A DNA stretch of 64,000 bases, from positions 820,392,757 to 820,456,756 of the forward strand of contig CM062814.1 of the NCBI GenBank assembly GCA_031772625.1. Reading direction: 5' to 3'. Positions 1-10,077 of the stretch are shown piece after piece. The notes beneath the pieces were generated by a model. The model was given only the letters and a program-made list of their open reading frames with translations, did not search any database and was not told the origin of the DNA. The stretch comes from Pinus tabuliformis (taxonomy: Eukaryota; Streptophyta; Pinopsida; Pinales; Pinaceae). Positions within the stretch are counted from its first letter, which is position 1, and the number at the start of each line of letters is the position of its first letter. The position numbers and the translations under genes were made by a program.

Positions 1-1196
1 TATTCAAAGGTCTCCCTGGGCAATGGTTTGGTGAGTATATCAGCAACTTGTTCCTTAGAAGGAACATACTCCAACTTGACCTTTTGTTCAAGTACTTGTT
101 CCCGGAGAAAATGATACTTGATTGGTATGTGCTTGGTCTTTGAATGCATGACTGGGTTCTTTGAAATGCTGATTGCACTTGTATTATCACATAAGATGGA
201 GATGGGTGGTATACAAGTGATTTGAAAATCCTGCAAGGTCTGCATCATCCAAAGGAGTTGAGTGCAGCAAGATGCAGCAGTGACATATTCTGCTTCAGCT
301 GTAGACAAGGCAATCGAACTCTATTTCTTGCTGAACCAAGATACTAATCTGGAACCCATAAAGAATGCACCACCACTTGTGCTCTTCCTGTCATCCACGC
401 TTCCGGCCCAATCTGCATCTGTATAAGCATGAAGTGTGAGATCTGTATCTCTAGGATACCATAAGCCATAGTTTTGAGTTCCTTGAAGATATTTGAAGAT
501 TCTCTTTACTGCCTGAAGATAAGTTTCCTTTGGATTTGCCTAAAATCTTCCAACTATTCCTACTGCATGCATTATCTCTGGTCGGGTACCTGTCAAATAA
601 AGTAGACTTCCAATCATAGATCTGTAGGTTGGTTGATGCATTGCTGCTGATTCATCATTTGCACTGAGGCTACATCCTGTGACCATGGGTGTACATACTG
701 GTTTTGCATCTTCCATGCCATATTTCTTCAAAATCTGCTTGAGATACTTGGTTTGAGACAAAAAGATCCCTCCTTCTTTTTGTTGGATTTGCAAACCAAG
801 AAAATATGCCAGTTCTCCCAGCAAGGACATTTCGAATTCTTTCTGCATTACCAAGGCAAAGCTTTGACTCATAGCTTCTTCATTGTTGCCAAAGATAATG
901 TCATCTACATACACAACAAGTATTAGCAATTTGTCGTTTTCAACTTTTATATAAATATTGCTATCTGCTGATCCTTTTGAAAAACCTTGTTAATGAAGAT
1001 ATTTGTCCAAACGATAGTACCAAGCCCTTGGAGCTTGTTTGAGACCATAGAGAGCCTTTTTCAATCTGCATACAAGATTTGGATCATTTCCAAGAATGAA
1101 ACCATCTGGCTGCTCAATGTATACTTCTTCTTCCAAGTCTCCATTCAAAAAGGCTGATTTCACGTCCATTTGAAATACTTTGAAGTTTTGAAAGCT
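1..1196 (-). pseudogene. Copia-I reverse transcriptase (C half) and RNase H, broken
   Basis: Read on the minus strand, this continues the polyprotein after a stop at 1197. An open piece at 929-540 holds the RT active site YVDD within LVVYVDDIIFG. Downstream, 540 to 1 encodes copia RNase H with YTDADWAG, AEAEYV and LCDNTSAI-type motifs, ending near PLPRETFEY at the window edge. In-frame stops are seen at 990-992 (CAA to TAA), 540-542 (CAG to TAG) and 321-323 (CAG to TAG), judged against the Copia-IV copy, where each is glutamine. No frameshift was needed to follow the frame from 929 to the edge. The enzyme would copy element RNA into DNA in cytoplasmic particles; here it cannot be made whole. 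Confidence 0.88.
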
Positions 1197-2759
1197 TTAG
1201 AGAGCAAGGAACATTCGGATGGCCTCAAGTCTTGCAACAGGAGCAAAAGTTTCTTCAAAATCTATTCCTTCTTGCTGCGCATACCCTTTACAAACAAGTC
1301 TGGCCTTGTTTCTAATTACTTCTCCATTTTCATTCAATTTATTTTTGAAGACCCATTTTGTCCCTATAAGATTCTTATCCTTTGGTCTAGGAACCAACTC
1401 CCAAGTGTTGTTCTTTTCAATCTGCTCAAGTTCTTCATCCATTGCTTTGACCCAACATTCATCTTTGCATGCCTCTTTCACATTTTGTGGTTCAGTGGAA
1501 GAGAGTAATGCCAAATAGCTTGAAGCTTCTGCAATTGTTCTTCTTGTTTGTACACCTGCTTCTTTCTGCCCCAAGATCTGAGATTCTGGATGATTCTTCT
1601 GAACATATCTGGATGGAGTCTTCTCTTCTATCCTTATCTGCTCCTCTGGTTCTTCTTCTTCATCATTCTGTCTTTGAGGGTAGTCTTCTTCTTCTTCGAT
1701 ATCTTCATGATTCACTTGCCTAGGAATGTATCCCTTCTCATCAACCACTACATCAATGCTGTCAACAATTCTTCCAAGTCTTTTATTGTAGCACTTGTAT
1801 GCTTTGCTGTGTGGAGAATAACCAAGAAGAATGCCTTCATCTGCTCTAGGTTCAAGTTTTCCAAGTTGCTCATCAGTGTTCTTAATATAGCATTTGCTCC
1901 CAAAGATTTTGAAGTGCTTTACCGAAGGAGTCTCACCATACCAGAGCTCATGAGGGGTTTGAGTGCTGTTCACCTGGACATTTGTTTTGTTGAGAATAAC
2001 AACCGCAACATATGCAGCTTCACCCCAGAAAGTTGCGAGAGTTCCAGACTCATCAAGCATAGCACGAGCCATTTGTTGGACTGTTCTGTTCATTCTTTCC
2101 ACCACTCCATTTTGTTGAGGAGTTCTAGCTGTAGAGAATTCTCTTCTTATCCCATGTTCTTCACAGAAATCGAAAAATTCATTTGAGGTAAACTCCCCAC
2201 CTCTGTCGGATCTGAGGCACTTAATTTTGTATCCTGATTCATTTTCAACCAAGACTTTAAAGGATTTGAATTTTTCGAATGCTTCATCTTTGTGCTTCAT
2301 AAGCCCTAACCAGACAAACCTGGAGAAATCGTCAATGAATAATATCAAGTATTCTTCTCCTCGAGGTGTCCTTTTCCTGAATGGACCACATACATCTGTA
2401 TGTACTAGCTCAAGAGGCATGCTAGCTGATCCTTCCTTCTCCAGAAAGTTAGTTCTGGTTTGCTTTCCAAACTGACAGGATTTGCATATGGTGTTGTCTG
2501 GAATTTTGATATCTGGAAGACCGCGAACTGCCTGATATTTGCATGCTTTCATTATTTGTGAAAAGCTTAGATGCCCCAACCTCCGATGCCATAACCAGTG
2601 TTCATCATCCTTGCTTAGATAGCATTGTTGTTGTCCTTCTTCAAATATGTATAGATTATTTGGAGTTCTTTCACCTTTGATCACTGTTTTACCTGTATCA
2701 AGATCACGAACAAGACATCCATTTGATCTAAATATCACCTCGGTTCCTTGATCACACAT
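1197..2759 (-). CDS. Copia-I integrase and start of reverse transcriptase (open fragment, 520 aa)
   Basis: This frame opens directly after the gag/protease frame; a single CAG-to-TAG change at 2760-2762 separates them. Residues 58, 63, 92 and 95 form the HHCC zinc site (WHRRLGH ... CKSC). The integrase triad is present: D122 (HTDVCGPF), D185 (RSDRGGEF) and E221 ([13 protein letters not shown]). An acidic linker with EEEE runs follows at about 355-375, and RT begins near residue 450 ([29 protein letters not shown]). The frame stops at 1197 where Copia-IV has serine (TCA to TAA). The first ATG is not a natural start; it is only the first Met after the nonsense codon. The integrase itself looks complete. 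Confidence 0.9.
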   Translation of the reverse strand: MCDQGTEVIFRSNGCLVRDLDTGKTVIKGERTPNNLYIFEEGQQQCYLSKDDEHWLWHRRLGHLSFSQIMKACKYQAVRGLPDIKIPDNTICKSCQFGKQTRTNFLEKEGSASMPLELVHTDVCGPFRKRTPRGEEYLILFIDDFSRFVWLGLMKHKDEAFEKFKSFKVLVENESGYKIKCLRSDRGGEFTSNEFFDFCEEHGIRREFSTARTPQQNGVVERMNRTVQQMARAMLDESGTLATFWGEAAYVAVVILNKTNVQVNSTQTPHELWYGETPSVKHFKIFGSKCYIKNTDEQLGKLEPRADEGILLGYSPHSKAYKCYNKRLGRIVDSIDVVVDEKGYIPRQVNHEDIEEEEDYPQRQNDEEEEPEEQIRIEEKTPSRYVQKNHPESQILGQKEAGVQTRRTIAEASSYLALLSSTEPQNVKEACKDECWVKAMDEELEQIEKNNTWELVPRPKDKNLIGTKWVFKNKLNENGEVIRNKARLVCKGYAQQEGIDFEETFAPVARLEAIRMFLAL

Positions 2760-4805
2760 CTAGCTGACACTCAGAAGATTATGCTTCAATCCATCAACAT
2801 ACAAAACATTTCCAGCTTTGACCTTTTCTTTTAACTGAGCAGTGCCTTTTCCTTTTATAGCTGCAGGAGTATCATTTCCAAAAGAAACTTTCTTTCCCTT
2901 TTCTAAAGCAGAATATGATTCAAGTTTTTCTTTATCACCTGTCATATGCTTCGAACATCCACTGTCAATGTACCATAGATTTTCCTGTCCCTCTGCATAA
3001 AATTCTATCCCACATCTTTCTGTTTGTGGTTCCTTTATTCTCCATGTTTTGGTGCTTGAGGCTTGTTCCTTTGTCTGCTGAAACCTGCTCCTGCATTCAG
3101 AATCTTCATGACCAAAGTTATTGCAAATAGAACATTCAACTTCATTTTCAAGAGCCGAAAAGTTGTTATAGGTCCTTTTTGTAATCCCGGTCATACTTCT
3201 TTGTTGTTGAGCTTCTCTAGTCATGATTGTTTTATATGCAACACATTGAGCTGCTTTGTGACCAAAGTTATGGCAAGAGAAGCATTGTCCATTGAAGAAA
3301 CTTCTTCGGTTATCAAATCTTCTGGCCAAATGATTGTAATTTCTATTTTCATCCATTCTTGAAGCAAATTGAGAGGATTTTACCTGTGGCTGGTTGTAGC
3401 TTTTGTTCATCCTTAGGACGGATTGCCCCTGGTTTACCTGATAGTCTTTGTTTGTTCTTGATGTAATTCTTCCTTGCTTTACCTGGTGATCTCCATTGTG
3501 CTTTTGCTCATTCCTTCTTGCTGCATCAAGATAACTCTTTGAGGTGGATGCTTGAGAATTTTCTCCATTATACCCCAGACCTGTCTTGTTTAGTGGAGAA
3601 CGCTGTACATTGATGATCTCATCCAGAGTTTCAGATCCTTTGACAAACTTAAGATTAATAGCCTTTGTTTTCTCAATTTCTTTTCTAAGACCAACAATTT
3701 CACCTTCTAATTTTTCAAGATATTTTTCCTTTTCATCAATTTGAAATTGTAGAGTATCAATGATCATATTCTTTTCTTCTATACATCTCTTGAGTCTAGA
3801 AATTTCTTCATAAAGGCTATCCACATCTATAGCATCCATGTAATCATCATCTTCAAATACCATTAAAAGTTTATAGTCATTACCTCGTTCATCTTCATCA
3901 CTATTTGATAGACCATCACTATCTTCATGAGTGTAGTAGCTTTTTGCTTTCTGTTTCTTGTTCCATCTAGCAGGTTCCTTTCCTTTGTCAATCTTATCCT
4001 TATGAGGACATTTCACAGCATAATGACCTACTCTTCCACAAGCAAAACATTTAAAAGGTAACTTACCTCTGAACCTTCCAGTACCCCGTTGAAGATTTCT
4101 AACAAAATTTGGTTCTTCTTCTTCTTTTGGCACGTGACTTGCTTCATAGTAGTCTCCTTTGCCTGAAGCCTTGAAAGCAGCTTCTCTCCTGTCTGATGGA
4201 CCTCCTTTTCTCATTTCATAAGCAGTTAGAATTCCGTGTAGCTGAGACATAGTAAGAGTTCGTAGATTTTCCTTTTCTTCTATTGCAGACACTTTAGATT
4301 CAAACTTGGGGGACAATGATCTTAAAACTTTTTCAACCACAATAGCCTCTTTTATTTCTTCACCCAAGTTTTTCATGCAATTAACAATCTCGTCTACCCG
4401 AAGGAAATAGTTAGCCACACTTTCATCATTATACATTATGAGATTCTCATACTGAATCCTGAGGGTTTGAAGTTTAGCGCGCTTTACCTGTTCATCTCCT
4501 TCGTAGCTCAAGACAATCTTGTCCCATATTTCCTTTGCGGATTTATATTGCATAACCTTCACGAATTCTGTTTGAGATAAGCATCCCAGCAGAGTATTGA
4601 CTGCTTTAGCATTTGTTTCATATTTCTTCTTCTCGGCCAAATCTGTAGGAGTAGCTGAAGGAAAAGTGTAGCCTGTATCTATGATATCCCAAACTTCTGT
4701 ACCAAGAGATTGAAGATAAGCAGTAACTCTTACCTTCCAATAATTGAAGTTTGTCCCATCAAAAATTGGTGGCTTGATTGATGCTTCCCTCTCGTAATTG
4801 CTCAT
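2760..4805 (-). CDS. Copia-I gag and protease (open fragment, 681 aa)
   Basis: The start ATG at 4805-4803 lies 46 bases inside the primer site, as expected for gag. Residues 10-200 form a DUF4219/UBN2-type copia gag (IFDGTNFNYWK near 14-24). Three CCHC zinc knuckles follow: 253-266 (CFACGRVGHYAVKC), 508-521 (CFSCHNFGHKAAQC) and 558-571 (CSICNNFGHEDSEC). Between the first two, residues 330-390 form a strong coiled coil rich in E, K and L. The protease active site is DSG at 614-616 (WYIDSGCSKHM). The frame ends at a nonsense codon where Copia-IV has Q. Most copia gags carry one knuckle; this long form suggests a Sirevirus-like gag. Capsid and nucleocapsid roles follow from the family. Confidence 0.92.
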   Translation of the reverse strand: MSNYEREASIKPPIFDGTNFNYWKVRVTAYLQSLGTEVWDIIDTGYTFPSATPTDLAEKKKYETNAKAVNTLLGCLSQTEFVKVMQYKSAKEIWDKIVLSYEGDEQVKRAKLQTLRIQYENLIMYNDESVANYFLRVDEIVNCMKNLGEEIKEAIVVEKVLRSLSPKFESKVSAIEEKENLRTLTMSQLHGILTAYEMRKGGPSDRREAAFKASGKGDYYEASHVPKEEEEPNFVRNLQRGTGRFRGKLPFKCFACGRVGHYAVKCPHKDKIDKGKEPARWNKKQKAKSYYTHEDSDGLSNSDEDERGNDYKLLMVFEDDDYMDAIDVDSLYEEISRLKRCIEEKNMIIDTLQFQIDEKEKYLEKLEGEIVGLRKEIEKTKAINLKFVKGSETLDEIINVQRSPLNKTGLGYNGENSQASTSKSYLDAARRNEQKHNGDHQVKQGRITSRTNKDYQVNQGQSVLRMNKSYNQPQVKSSQFASRMDENRNYNHLARRFDNRRSFFNGQCFSCHNFGHKAAQCVAYKTIMTREAQQQRSMTGITKRTYNNFSALENEVECSICNNFGHEDSECRSRFQQTKEQASSTKTWRIKEPQTERCGIEFYAEGQENLWYIDSGCSKHMTGDKEKLESYSALEKGKKVSFGNDTPAAIKGKGTAQLKEKVKAGNVLYVDGLKHNLLSVS

Positions 4806-4850
4806 GATGAATGATCTTCCTTCAAGCGATCAAGCTTCTCTGAAGAACCT

Positions 4851-4862
4851 GCTCTGATACCA
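4851..4862 (-). promoter_or_regulatory. Copia-I primer binding site
   Basis: On the minus strand this reads TGGTATCAGAGC, complementary to the 3' end of plant initiator methionine tRNA, the usual primer for plant copia minus-strand synthesis. It lies two bases inside the LTR end at 4865. Confidence 0.9.
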
Positions 4863-4864
4863 AT

Positions 4865-5713
4865 TGTTGGAAATAATACTGAGAGGGGGGGTGAATCAGT
4901 ATTATCAAGTTCTTTTAATAAATATTCCTTATTTATACTTTGAATTATTTTTGTATGTCAGTACCATAAAATAATGAGCATGAACAAGAAAAATAGATAG
5001 TCACACCAAAGAACACCAGATATAAGGTGGAAACACAATGTGGGTGAAAACCACCTGCTGCAATATGTCTCTATCTTCTTTCAAATTAGAAACTCCTTTT
5101 ACAATGATTTTGTACTGGTGCAGTCCTTTACCAGTACGCAGGCTGCAACCTGCAGAGAGCTACAACTCTCTCTCGTTTTCCAGTCTCTCCTGGAAGGGAG
5201 CTACAACCCCCTACTTCTTTTCTTTCAAGGATCACTTTTCATAAATTTTCAAACTGGATCCATGAACATCAAATGATCATCAAGTACAAGTAAATCACCC
5301 AGTCAACTGCAGTAACCAGATCAATAGTAACAGTAAACTAAACCCAGAACACCTTATCAACAGAGAAAAGTCAGTCAAATAAATGCCTTAATACAGATAC
5401 ACAATTTTCCTTTATCTGGCATGCATTGCTACGCACTTCACCTTCTGCACCTCTGCGTATCCACGCAGAGAGCCTTGAACTGCACTGCGTATCCACGCAC
5501 TGTTCCTGTAAATGCGCCGCGTACCTATACTGTGCCCACGCACCCACTGCTTCTATCGCGCCGCGTACTTTCACTGTGCCTCCGCAGTTATTGCTTCTAT
5601 CGCGCTGCGTACTTTCACTATGTCTCCGCACCTGCGGCTTCTGTCGCACAGCGTACCTATGCATTTCTCCTTTCTCTTCACTGCGAACCACCGCACCTGG
5701 ACTTCTGTCGCGC
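4865..5713 (-). repeat. Copia-I 5' LTR, truncated
   Basis: The inner edge (plus strand TGTTGGAAATAATACTGAG) matches the LTR edge of Copia-IV. Shared blocks include the segment with AAGGTGG, AATGTGGGTGAAAACCACC and the repeated CTACAAC motif. The middle and distal parts differ from the Copia-IV LTR, and the piece is about 850 bp against 1702 bp. It ends inside a repeat unit with no terminal CA, at the junction with gypsy sequence, so the outer LTR end is missing. Confidence 0.8.
5548..5713. repeat. Tandem repeat of about 42 bp inside the Copia-I LTR
   Basis: Three or more imperfect units each carry a form of GCTTCTATCGCGCCGCGTAC followed by TTTCACTGTGCCTCCGCA. Starts are near 5548, 5590 and 5632, and another unit is cut at 5713. 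The core repeats a GCGTA...ACGC pattern also found in the Copia-IV LTR. The small open frames here are by-products of the repeat. Confidence 0.75.
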
Positions 5714-7087
5714 TGGGAAATTTATCTCTAATAGTGATCTTGTTGAGCTCCCTATAATCCAGAAACATACACCATGATCCATCCTTCTTGTACACCAATA
5801 CTACTGGAGCAGAGAAATAACTTTGACTAGGTTGAATTATAACAACCTCTAGCATTTCTGCAACCATACGTTCAATTTCACTCTTTTGGGCATATGGATA
5901 TTTGTAAGGTCTGATGTTTGGGGGAACACTTCCTAAAATAAAATGAATAGCATGTTCATGATCATGGATAGATGGGAGGCCTTTGGGAGTCTCAAATACC
6001 TTAGAATGATTGTCCAAGTCTTTTTGGAGATTTGGAGAAATAGATGATTTTGATGTTTGAACTTCTAGTGATCATAATTGTGCAATTATGCCTCGTTGTT
6101 ATTTCTTCAAAATATTTGTCATGTCATTAGAGTTGATTATCTTTATTGGTTTCCCTACGATACCCCTTAATTCAACTTCCTTTATTTCCCAAAAACTTTC
6201 AAGAAAAGTTCTTGAAAATTAAAATCTATTGTCCCCAAAGATTGTAACCATTGGACTCCTAGTACAACATCAACACCACCCATTGGAATGGAAACAATTG
6301 GGCTATTCAATACATATTCCCCCATGGTTAGCTTGATATTATGGTACTTTCTAGAGCAATTTATAGTTCCTCCATTTGCAACCATCACTTGACACTAGAG
6401 TGTTGGATATAGGAAGCAATTCAATTATTTGGTTATCTTACAATGAATAAAATTATGAGTACTACCTGAATCAATCAATAATATTACCTTTTTCTTCTTG
6501 AAATATCCTTCTATCTTGAGAGTTTGAGGAGTAGTAATTCCTTCAAATGAATTACAAGATATGGTCAGATTCATTTCTTCTTTCTTTGGGGTTGGTTCCT
6601 TGTGTATATCCTCCTCTTTTGATGTTTCTTGTTCCTTTTCTTCCTCCTCTTCAAAATCTGTGTAGAATAATTTATTCTCAGCACATTTACAACCTTTAGT
6701 GTATTTTCTATCACAACTGTGACAAAGGCCTTTTTCTCTTTTTTTCCTCCAATTGTTGTGGCGTCAACCTTGTAGGTTGTGGAAGGCTAGGAACAACAAC
6801 ACTTCCATATTTATAGTTGTGAGTGGTAGACTTCCTTATTGCCATAATTTTTCTTTCAACTTTTCTTTCCACCCTAAATGCCTTCTTCAGTGAATTAGGC
6901 TCACAAAGGTGAACCTCATGTTGGATTTTATCCTTCAAAGTACCTATGAATACATCAATCCTATGCTCTTTTGGAATATCAATTACCCTAATATTCAATT
7001 TTTACAAGTCCTCAATGTGCTCCGCCATTGAACCCTTTTGTTTGAGATTTATCAATTGGATAAAGAATGTGTTTCGCTTTGTATCCT
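5714..7087 (-). pseudogene. Gypsy-I gag end, zinc knuckle, protease and start of RT
   Basis: On the minus strand the order is: gag end (7087-6711, with FIGTLKDKIQHEV and SLPQPTRLTPQQLEEK), a CCHC knuckle near 6690-6720 (CHSC), an acidic spacer (about 6560-6680, E-rich), aspartic protease (about 6500-6182, ending GVQWLQSLGT), and RT entry (6017-5714, with PYKYPYAQKSEIERMVAEML and DYRELNKITIRDKFP). The sequence then changes abruptly to Copia-I LTR. Several frameshifts and stops separate the pieces. The knuckle codons are uninterrupted here, giving an empty-site comparison for the foldback insertion in Gypsy-II. The roles (capsid, processing, cDNA synthesis) follow from the family. Confidence 0.85.
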
Positions 7088-7705
7088 GAATGGTCCTAGA
7101 AGATACAACAAACCCTCATTTTCAAGGAGTTTTGGAAAGGAGTATGTGTTGGAGATGGAGACAAAGAGCCAGAATAGCCTACCTCAAACAAAGAGTTCGC
7201 CATTTGGGAAAATGAGAACAACAAAGCCTATGCATTAATTGCAGCATCTGTAAGTGAAGAGGTGAGTCACCATATTTCACCATTTTCAACTACTTTCGAA
7301 GCCTTACAAAAGACGAAAGAACTCTATGACTCACATTCTGCACTTGAAGTTGTTCAACTCATGATTAAACTCCTCACTCTTGAATTACAAAATAATGATC
7401 CTCTTTCTCTTGCATTTGAAGTAATATCTATAATGCATGATATCAAAGCCACTAAGGTTGAATTGGATATTCCTCTTATCGATTTTCTCAAGGCACTTTA
7501 TCCTACTTACTCCAATTATCCTGAGTCATTGCAAGCAAATGGAAATCTCAAAGATATTACCTTTGACTCTCTTGTGAAAAAAATTGCTGAAAGAGAGAAA
7601 TATTTAGGAAAGAAGACAACCCCTGAATCTTTTGAAGAGGCTATGTGCCTTTCTCATAAAGAAAAGAATCTTGCCCAAGATTCTTCCAGAGGAAGAGGTG
7701 GTTGA
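7088..7705 (+). pseudogene. Copia-II gag (UBN2-type), 5' truncated and shifted
   Basis: The readable part is 7262-7705 (147 aa; TFEALQKTKELYDSHSALEV, then LITLELQ-type helices and AEREKYLGKKT), typical of the copia UBN2 gag. Upstream, the frame encoding NKEFAIWENENNKAYALIAA (7184-7243) continues into it. An earlier stretch at about 7110-7170 reads in the same frame but carries a stop. The frame ends in an Arg/Gly-rich segment (SSRGRGG) at a TGA. A frameshift near the G run at 7731-7739 moves the rest of the polyprotein into another frame. Capsid role by family. Confidence 0.78.
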
Positions 7706-8796
7706 AGAGGAAGAGGAAGATACTTCAGAGGCGGGGGGGCAGACACTCTCAAGGAGAAAAGTCAGATTTGCATTGCATACACTGCAAAAGAAATGGATCA
7801 CATGATGCCTCCATATGTAGGTTACCTTGGGACAAAATTGAGCAGCAAAGAAACCAACAGAAAGGTAAAACTAATGACACAGACAAAGGTAAAGCACCTA
7901 AATCCGCTCATTATGTTGTCACACAATGTAATATTGGAGTAAATGAAGACTTATTTAATGCTTCACTTGCTTCTTGGAAAAATCATTGGTTGCTTGATTC
8001 AGGAGCAACTTGCCACATGAATCATAGAAAATATTTTTTTGAAGAATTTGTTGACAATGTTGATGGAGCAGTATACGTTGCAGACCAATCAGAACTCAAG
8101 CCATCATGGCTTGGCACAATTAGGTTCAAATTGCCTGGTCTTCCAGACTTTCTTCTGCATCATGTTCTATATCTCCCACAGCTGAAGAGAAACTTTCTAT
8201 CCTTGGTCCACATCCGCCAGCAAGGTCACTCCATTCATATGTTTGATGGCAAGCTTGAGGTGAGAAAATCATTTGACCACTCACTTGTCATGGGGGGGAT
8301 AGAAGAAGAAAGGCTTCTCAAGCTGCAGGGTACCTCTGCTCATGCACAACATTTCTCATACAACTCTCATTATAAAGAAGGTACACTTCCATCAAGTTTA
8401 TTATGGCATGTTAGATTTGGACATTTGAACTATGATAGCCTTTTCTTTTTGAAGAAAAATGGTGTTGCTGGTTTGCCTACAATTCCTAGGAAACTTAAGC
8501 AATGTGATGCTTGTATTCTAGGAAAGCATAGCGAACAGTATTTTCATGATTCACATTTAAGAGCACATAGAAAAATTGAACTCATTCATTCATATTTATG
8601 TGGTCTAATGCCCGTTCCTTCTGCAAATGGAAATAAATATATGATGACATTTATTGATGACTACACCAGAATGTATTGGGTTTATTTATTAAAGAACAAA
8701 TTTGATGCTTTTCAAACATTCAAGAACTTTCATACATGGATTGAAAATGATGCACAATCTCATATTGGCTCTATTCGCACTGATAATGGAAAATAA
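7702..8796 (+). CDS. Copia-II zinc knuckle, protease and integrase N part (open fragment, 364 aa)
   Basis: Residues about 24-40 give a knuckle-like CIHCKRNGSHDASIC. The protease motif follows at about residue 98 (WLLDSGATCHM), then the pre-integrase HHCC region (LLWHVRFGHLNYDS ... CDACILGK). The integrase core is damaged. The first catalytic Asp, normally in an IHSDLCG-like motif, is Tyr here (LIHSYLCGLM), while the second is present (IRTDNGK) just before a stop at 8794-8796. FIDDYTRMYWVYLLK is a standard copia integrase segment. The first ATG lies in the shifted Arg-rich region and is not a natural start. Confidence 0.85.
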   Translation: MKRKRKILQRRGGRHSQGEKSDLHCIHCKRNGSHDASICRLPWDKIEQQRNQQKGKTNDTDKGKAPKSAHYVVTQCNIGVNEDLFNASLASWKNHWLLDSGATCHMNHRKYFFEEFVDNVDGAVYVADQSELKPSWLGTIRFKLPGLPDFLLHHVLYLPQLKRNFLSLVHIRQQGHSIHMFDGKLEVRKSFDHSLVMGGIEEERLLKLQGTSAHAQHFSYNSHYKEGTLPSSLLWHVRFGHLNYDSLFFLKKNGVAGLPTIPRKLKQCDACILGKHSEQYFHDSHLRAHRKIELIHSYLCGLMPVPSANGNKYMMTFIDDYTRMYWVYLLKNKFDAFQTFKNFHTWIENDAQSHIGSIRTDNGK

Positions 8797-8856
8797 TTTA
8801 CTTCAAATGAATTTGAAAAATATCTTCACCAACGTGGGATCAAACATCAAACAACT

Positions 8857-9378
8857 ATGCCTTATAATCCCCAACAGAATGGTGTCGCTGAAAGAATGAA
8901 TAGGACAATCTTAAATATGGTGCGATCCATGATGTTTTGGGCTGATGCAGTTCTATGTGCTGTATATATAAAGAATAGATGTCCATCTAATACTATTAGA
9001 AACAAGACTCCCTATGAAATGTGGTATGGGCACATTCCTTCGGTAAAGCATCTCAGGGTCTTTGGTTCCACCTGTTATGCCTTGATACCAAAGGTACATA
9101 GAAACAAAATTGGTGCAAGAATTCATAAGTGTATCTTCCTGGGGTATTCAAACACCTCCAAAGCATACCATCTCTATGATGAAGTCAATAAAATTTTTGT
9201 TGTATATAGAGATGTAATCTTTCTTGAAACATCCAAAACTAAATATGTTGTTGAGTGGCAACTTGATCGCTTGGATAAATTCGCAAATGCAAAATCATTT
9301 CAAGAATTTGATAATCAGATTCCAAATCTTAAAGGGGGGATTCCTATACTATATCAACCTGTGGAATCTTCTTCTTAA
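8857..9378 (+). CDS. Copia-II integrase C part (open fragment, 173 aa)
   Basis: This continues integrase after the stop at 8796. NPQQNGVAERMNRT contains the catalytic Glu, followed by TPYEMWYGHIPSVKHLRVFG and FLGYSNTSKAYHLYD, the conserved end of copia integrases. It stops at 9378 (TCTTCTTAA) in the variable linker between integrase and RT. The frame matches that of the previous fragment, so only nonsense separates them. Confidence 0.85.
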   Translation: MPYNPQQNGVAERMNRTILNMVRSMMFWADAVLCAVYIKNRCPSNTIRNKTPYEMWYGHIPSVKHLRVFGSTCYALIPKVHRNKIGARIHKCIFLGYSNTSKAYHLYDEVNKIFVVYRDVIFLETSKTKYVVEWQLDRLDKFANAKSFQEFDNQIPNLKGGIPILYQPVESSS

Positions 9379-9429
9379 GCACTCTCTCCCCCGCATGAAA
9401 CTCCAACACCGGATGATACTTTAAGTGAT

Positions 9430-10062
9430 GTGATTGATAGAATTGGAAGAATTAATCTTGATTCAGTCCCAACTCAATCAATGGAGCAGCCTGGACCATC
9501 TGAGAAAGGTCCCCCAAAGTGGTTGACAAAGACACTTGAAAGTGTTCATCCTAATGAGGTTGGAAAGCCAGGAATAAGAAATTCAAACCGACAAAATGGA
9601 GGTGATGTAGATGACTCTGATTCACCTGTTGATATGGATGTTTCTTATGATTGTGAATTGAATTTGTTTACAGATTTCGAACCAACTTCCTTCAAAGAAG
9701 CTGCTTCTCATGATGAATGGAAAGAAGCAATGCAAAAGGAGTATGATGCCCTGATAAAGAATGGCACTTGGAAGCTAGTTGATCCTCCATTAGGAACCAA
9801 ACCAATTGGCTGCAAGTGGGTCTACAAGAACAAGTATAAAGTTGATGGCTCACTTGACAAGCACAAAGCCAGGCTTGTGGCAAAAGGTTTTGCACAGAAG
9901 GAAGGGGTCGATTATGAGGAGACATTTGCCCCCACAACAAAATGGGCTACCATCCGGACACTCTTTGCCCTAGCAACTCAGAATGGTTGGAAAGTCCATC
10001 AAATGGACGCAAAAACTACTTTATTGAATGGAGATCTAAAAGAGAATGTTTTTATGTCCTAG
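9430..10062 (+). CDS. Copia-II linker and RT N part (open fragment, 210 aa)
   Basis: The first 80 residues are a variable linker. From about residue 90 the copia RT begins (SFKEAASHDEWKEAMQKEYD, WVYKNKYK, ARLVAKGFAQKEGVDYEETF), then VHQMDAKTTLLNGDL. The usual DVKTAFLNG reads DAKTTLLNG, so position two of that RT block has changed. It ends at TAG (10060-10062), where the family has Q before PEGF (CAG to TAG). Confidence 0.87.
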   Translation: MIDRIGRINLDSVPTQSMEQPGPSEKGPPKWLTKTLESVHPNEVGKPGIRNSNRQNGGDVDDSDSPVDMDVSYDCELNLFTDFEPTSFKEAASHDEWKEAMQKEYDALIKNGTWKLVDPPLGTKPIGCKWVYKNKYKVDGSLDKHKARLVAKGFAQKEGVDYEETFAPTTKWATIRTLFALATQNGWKVHQMDAKTTLLNGDLKENVFMS

Positions 10063-10077
10063 CCTGAAGGATTTTCT

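Larger units (their letters stand above)
1..5713 (-). mobile_element. Copia-I: Ty1/copia retrotransposon, Sirevirus-like, 3' end off the window
   Basis: The element reads on the minus strand: truncated 5' LTR (4865-5713), primer site (4851-4862), long gag with protease (4805-2760), integrase and reverse transcriptase (2759-540), then RNase H down to base 1, where the window cuts it. The order protease, integrase, RT, RNase H is the copia order. The large gag with three zinc knuckles and a coiled coil resembles the Sirevirus/Maximus lineage (family knowledge; lineage inferred). It is closely related to Copia-IV at 44378-52766. At 5713/5714 it abuts gypsy reverse transcriptase sequence, so it probably inserted in, or was joined by deletion to, Gypsy-I. 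At least five nonsense codons make it inactive. Confidence 0.93.

Noticed and set aside
1548-2186. 212-aa plus-strand frame
   Set aside because: Antisense to the Copia-I integrase; a shadow of the real coding strand.
5371-5777. Several overlapping 80-118-aa frames on both strands
   Set aside because: They arise from the 42-bp LTR repeats and cross the LTR/gypsy junction.
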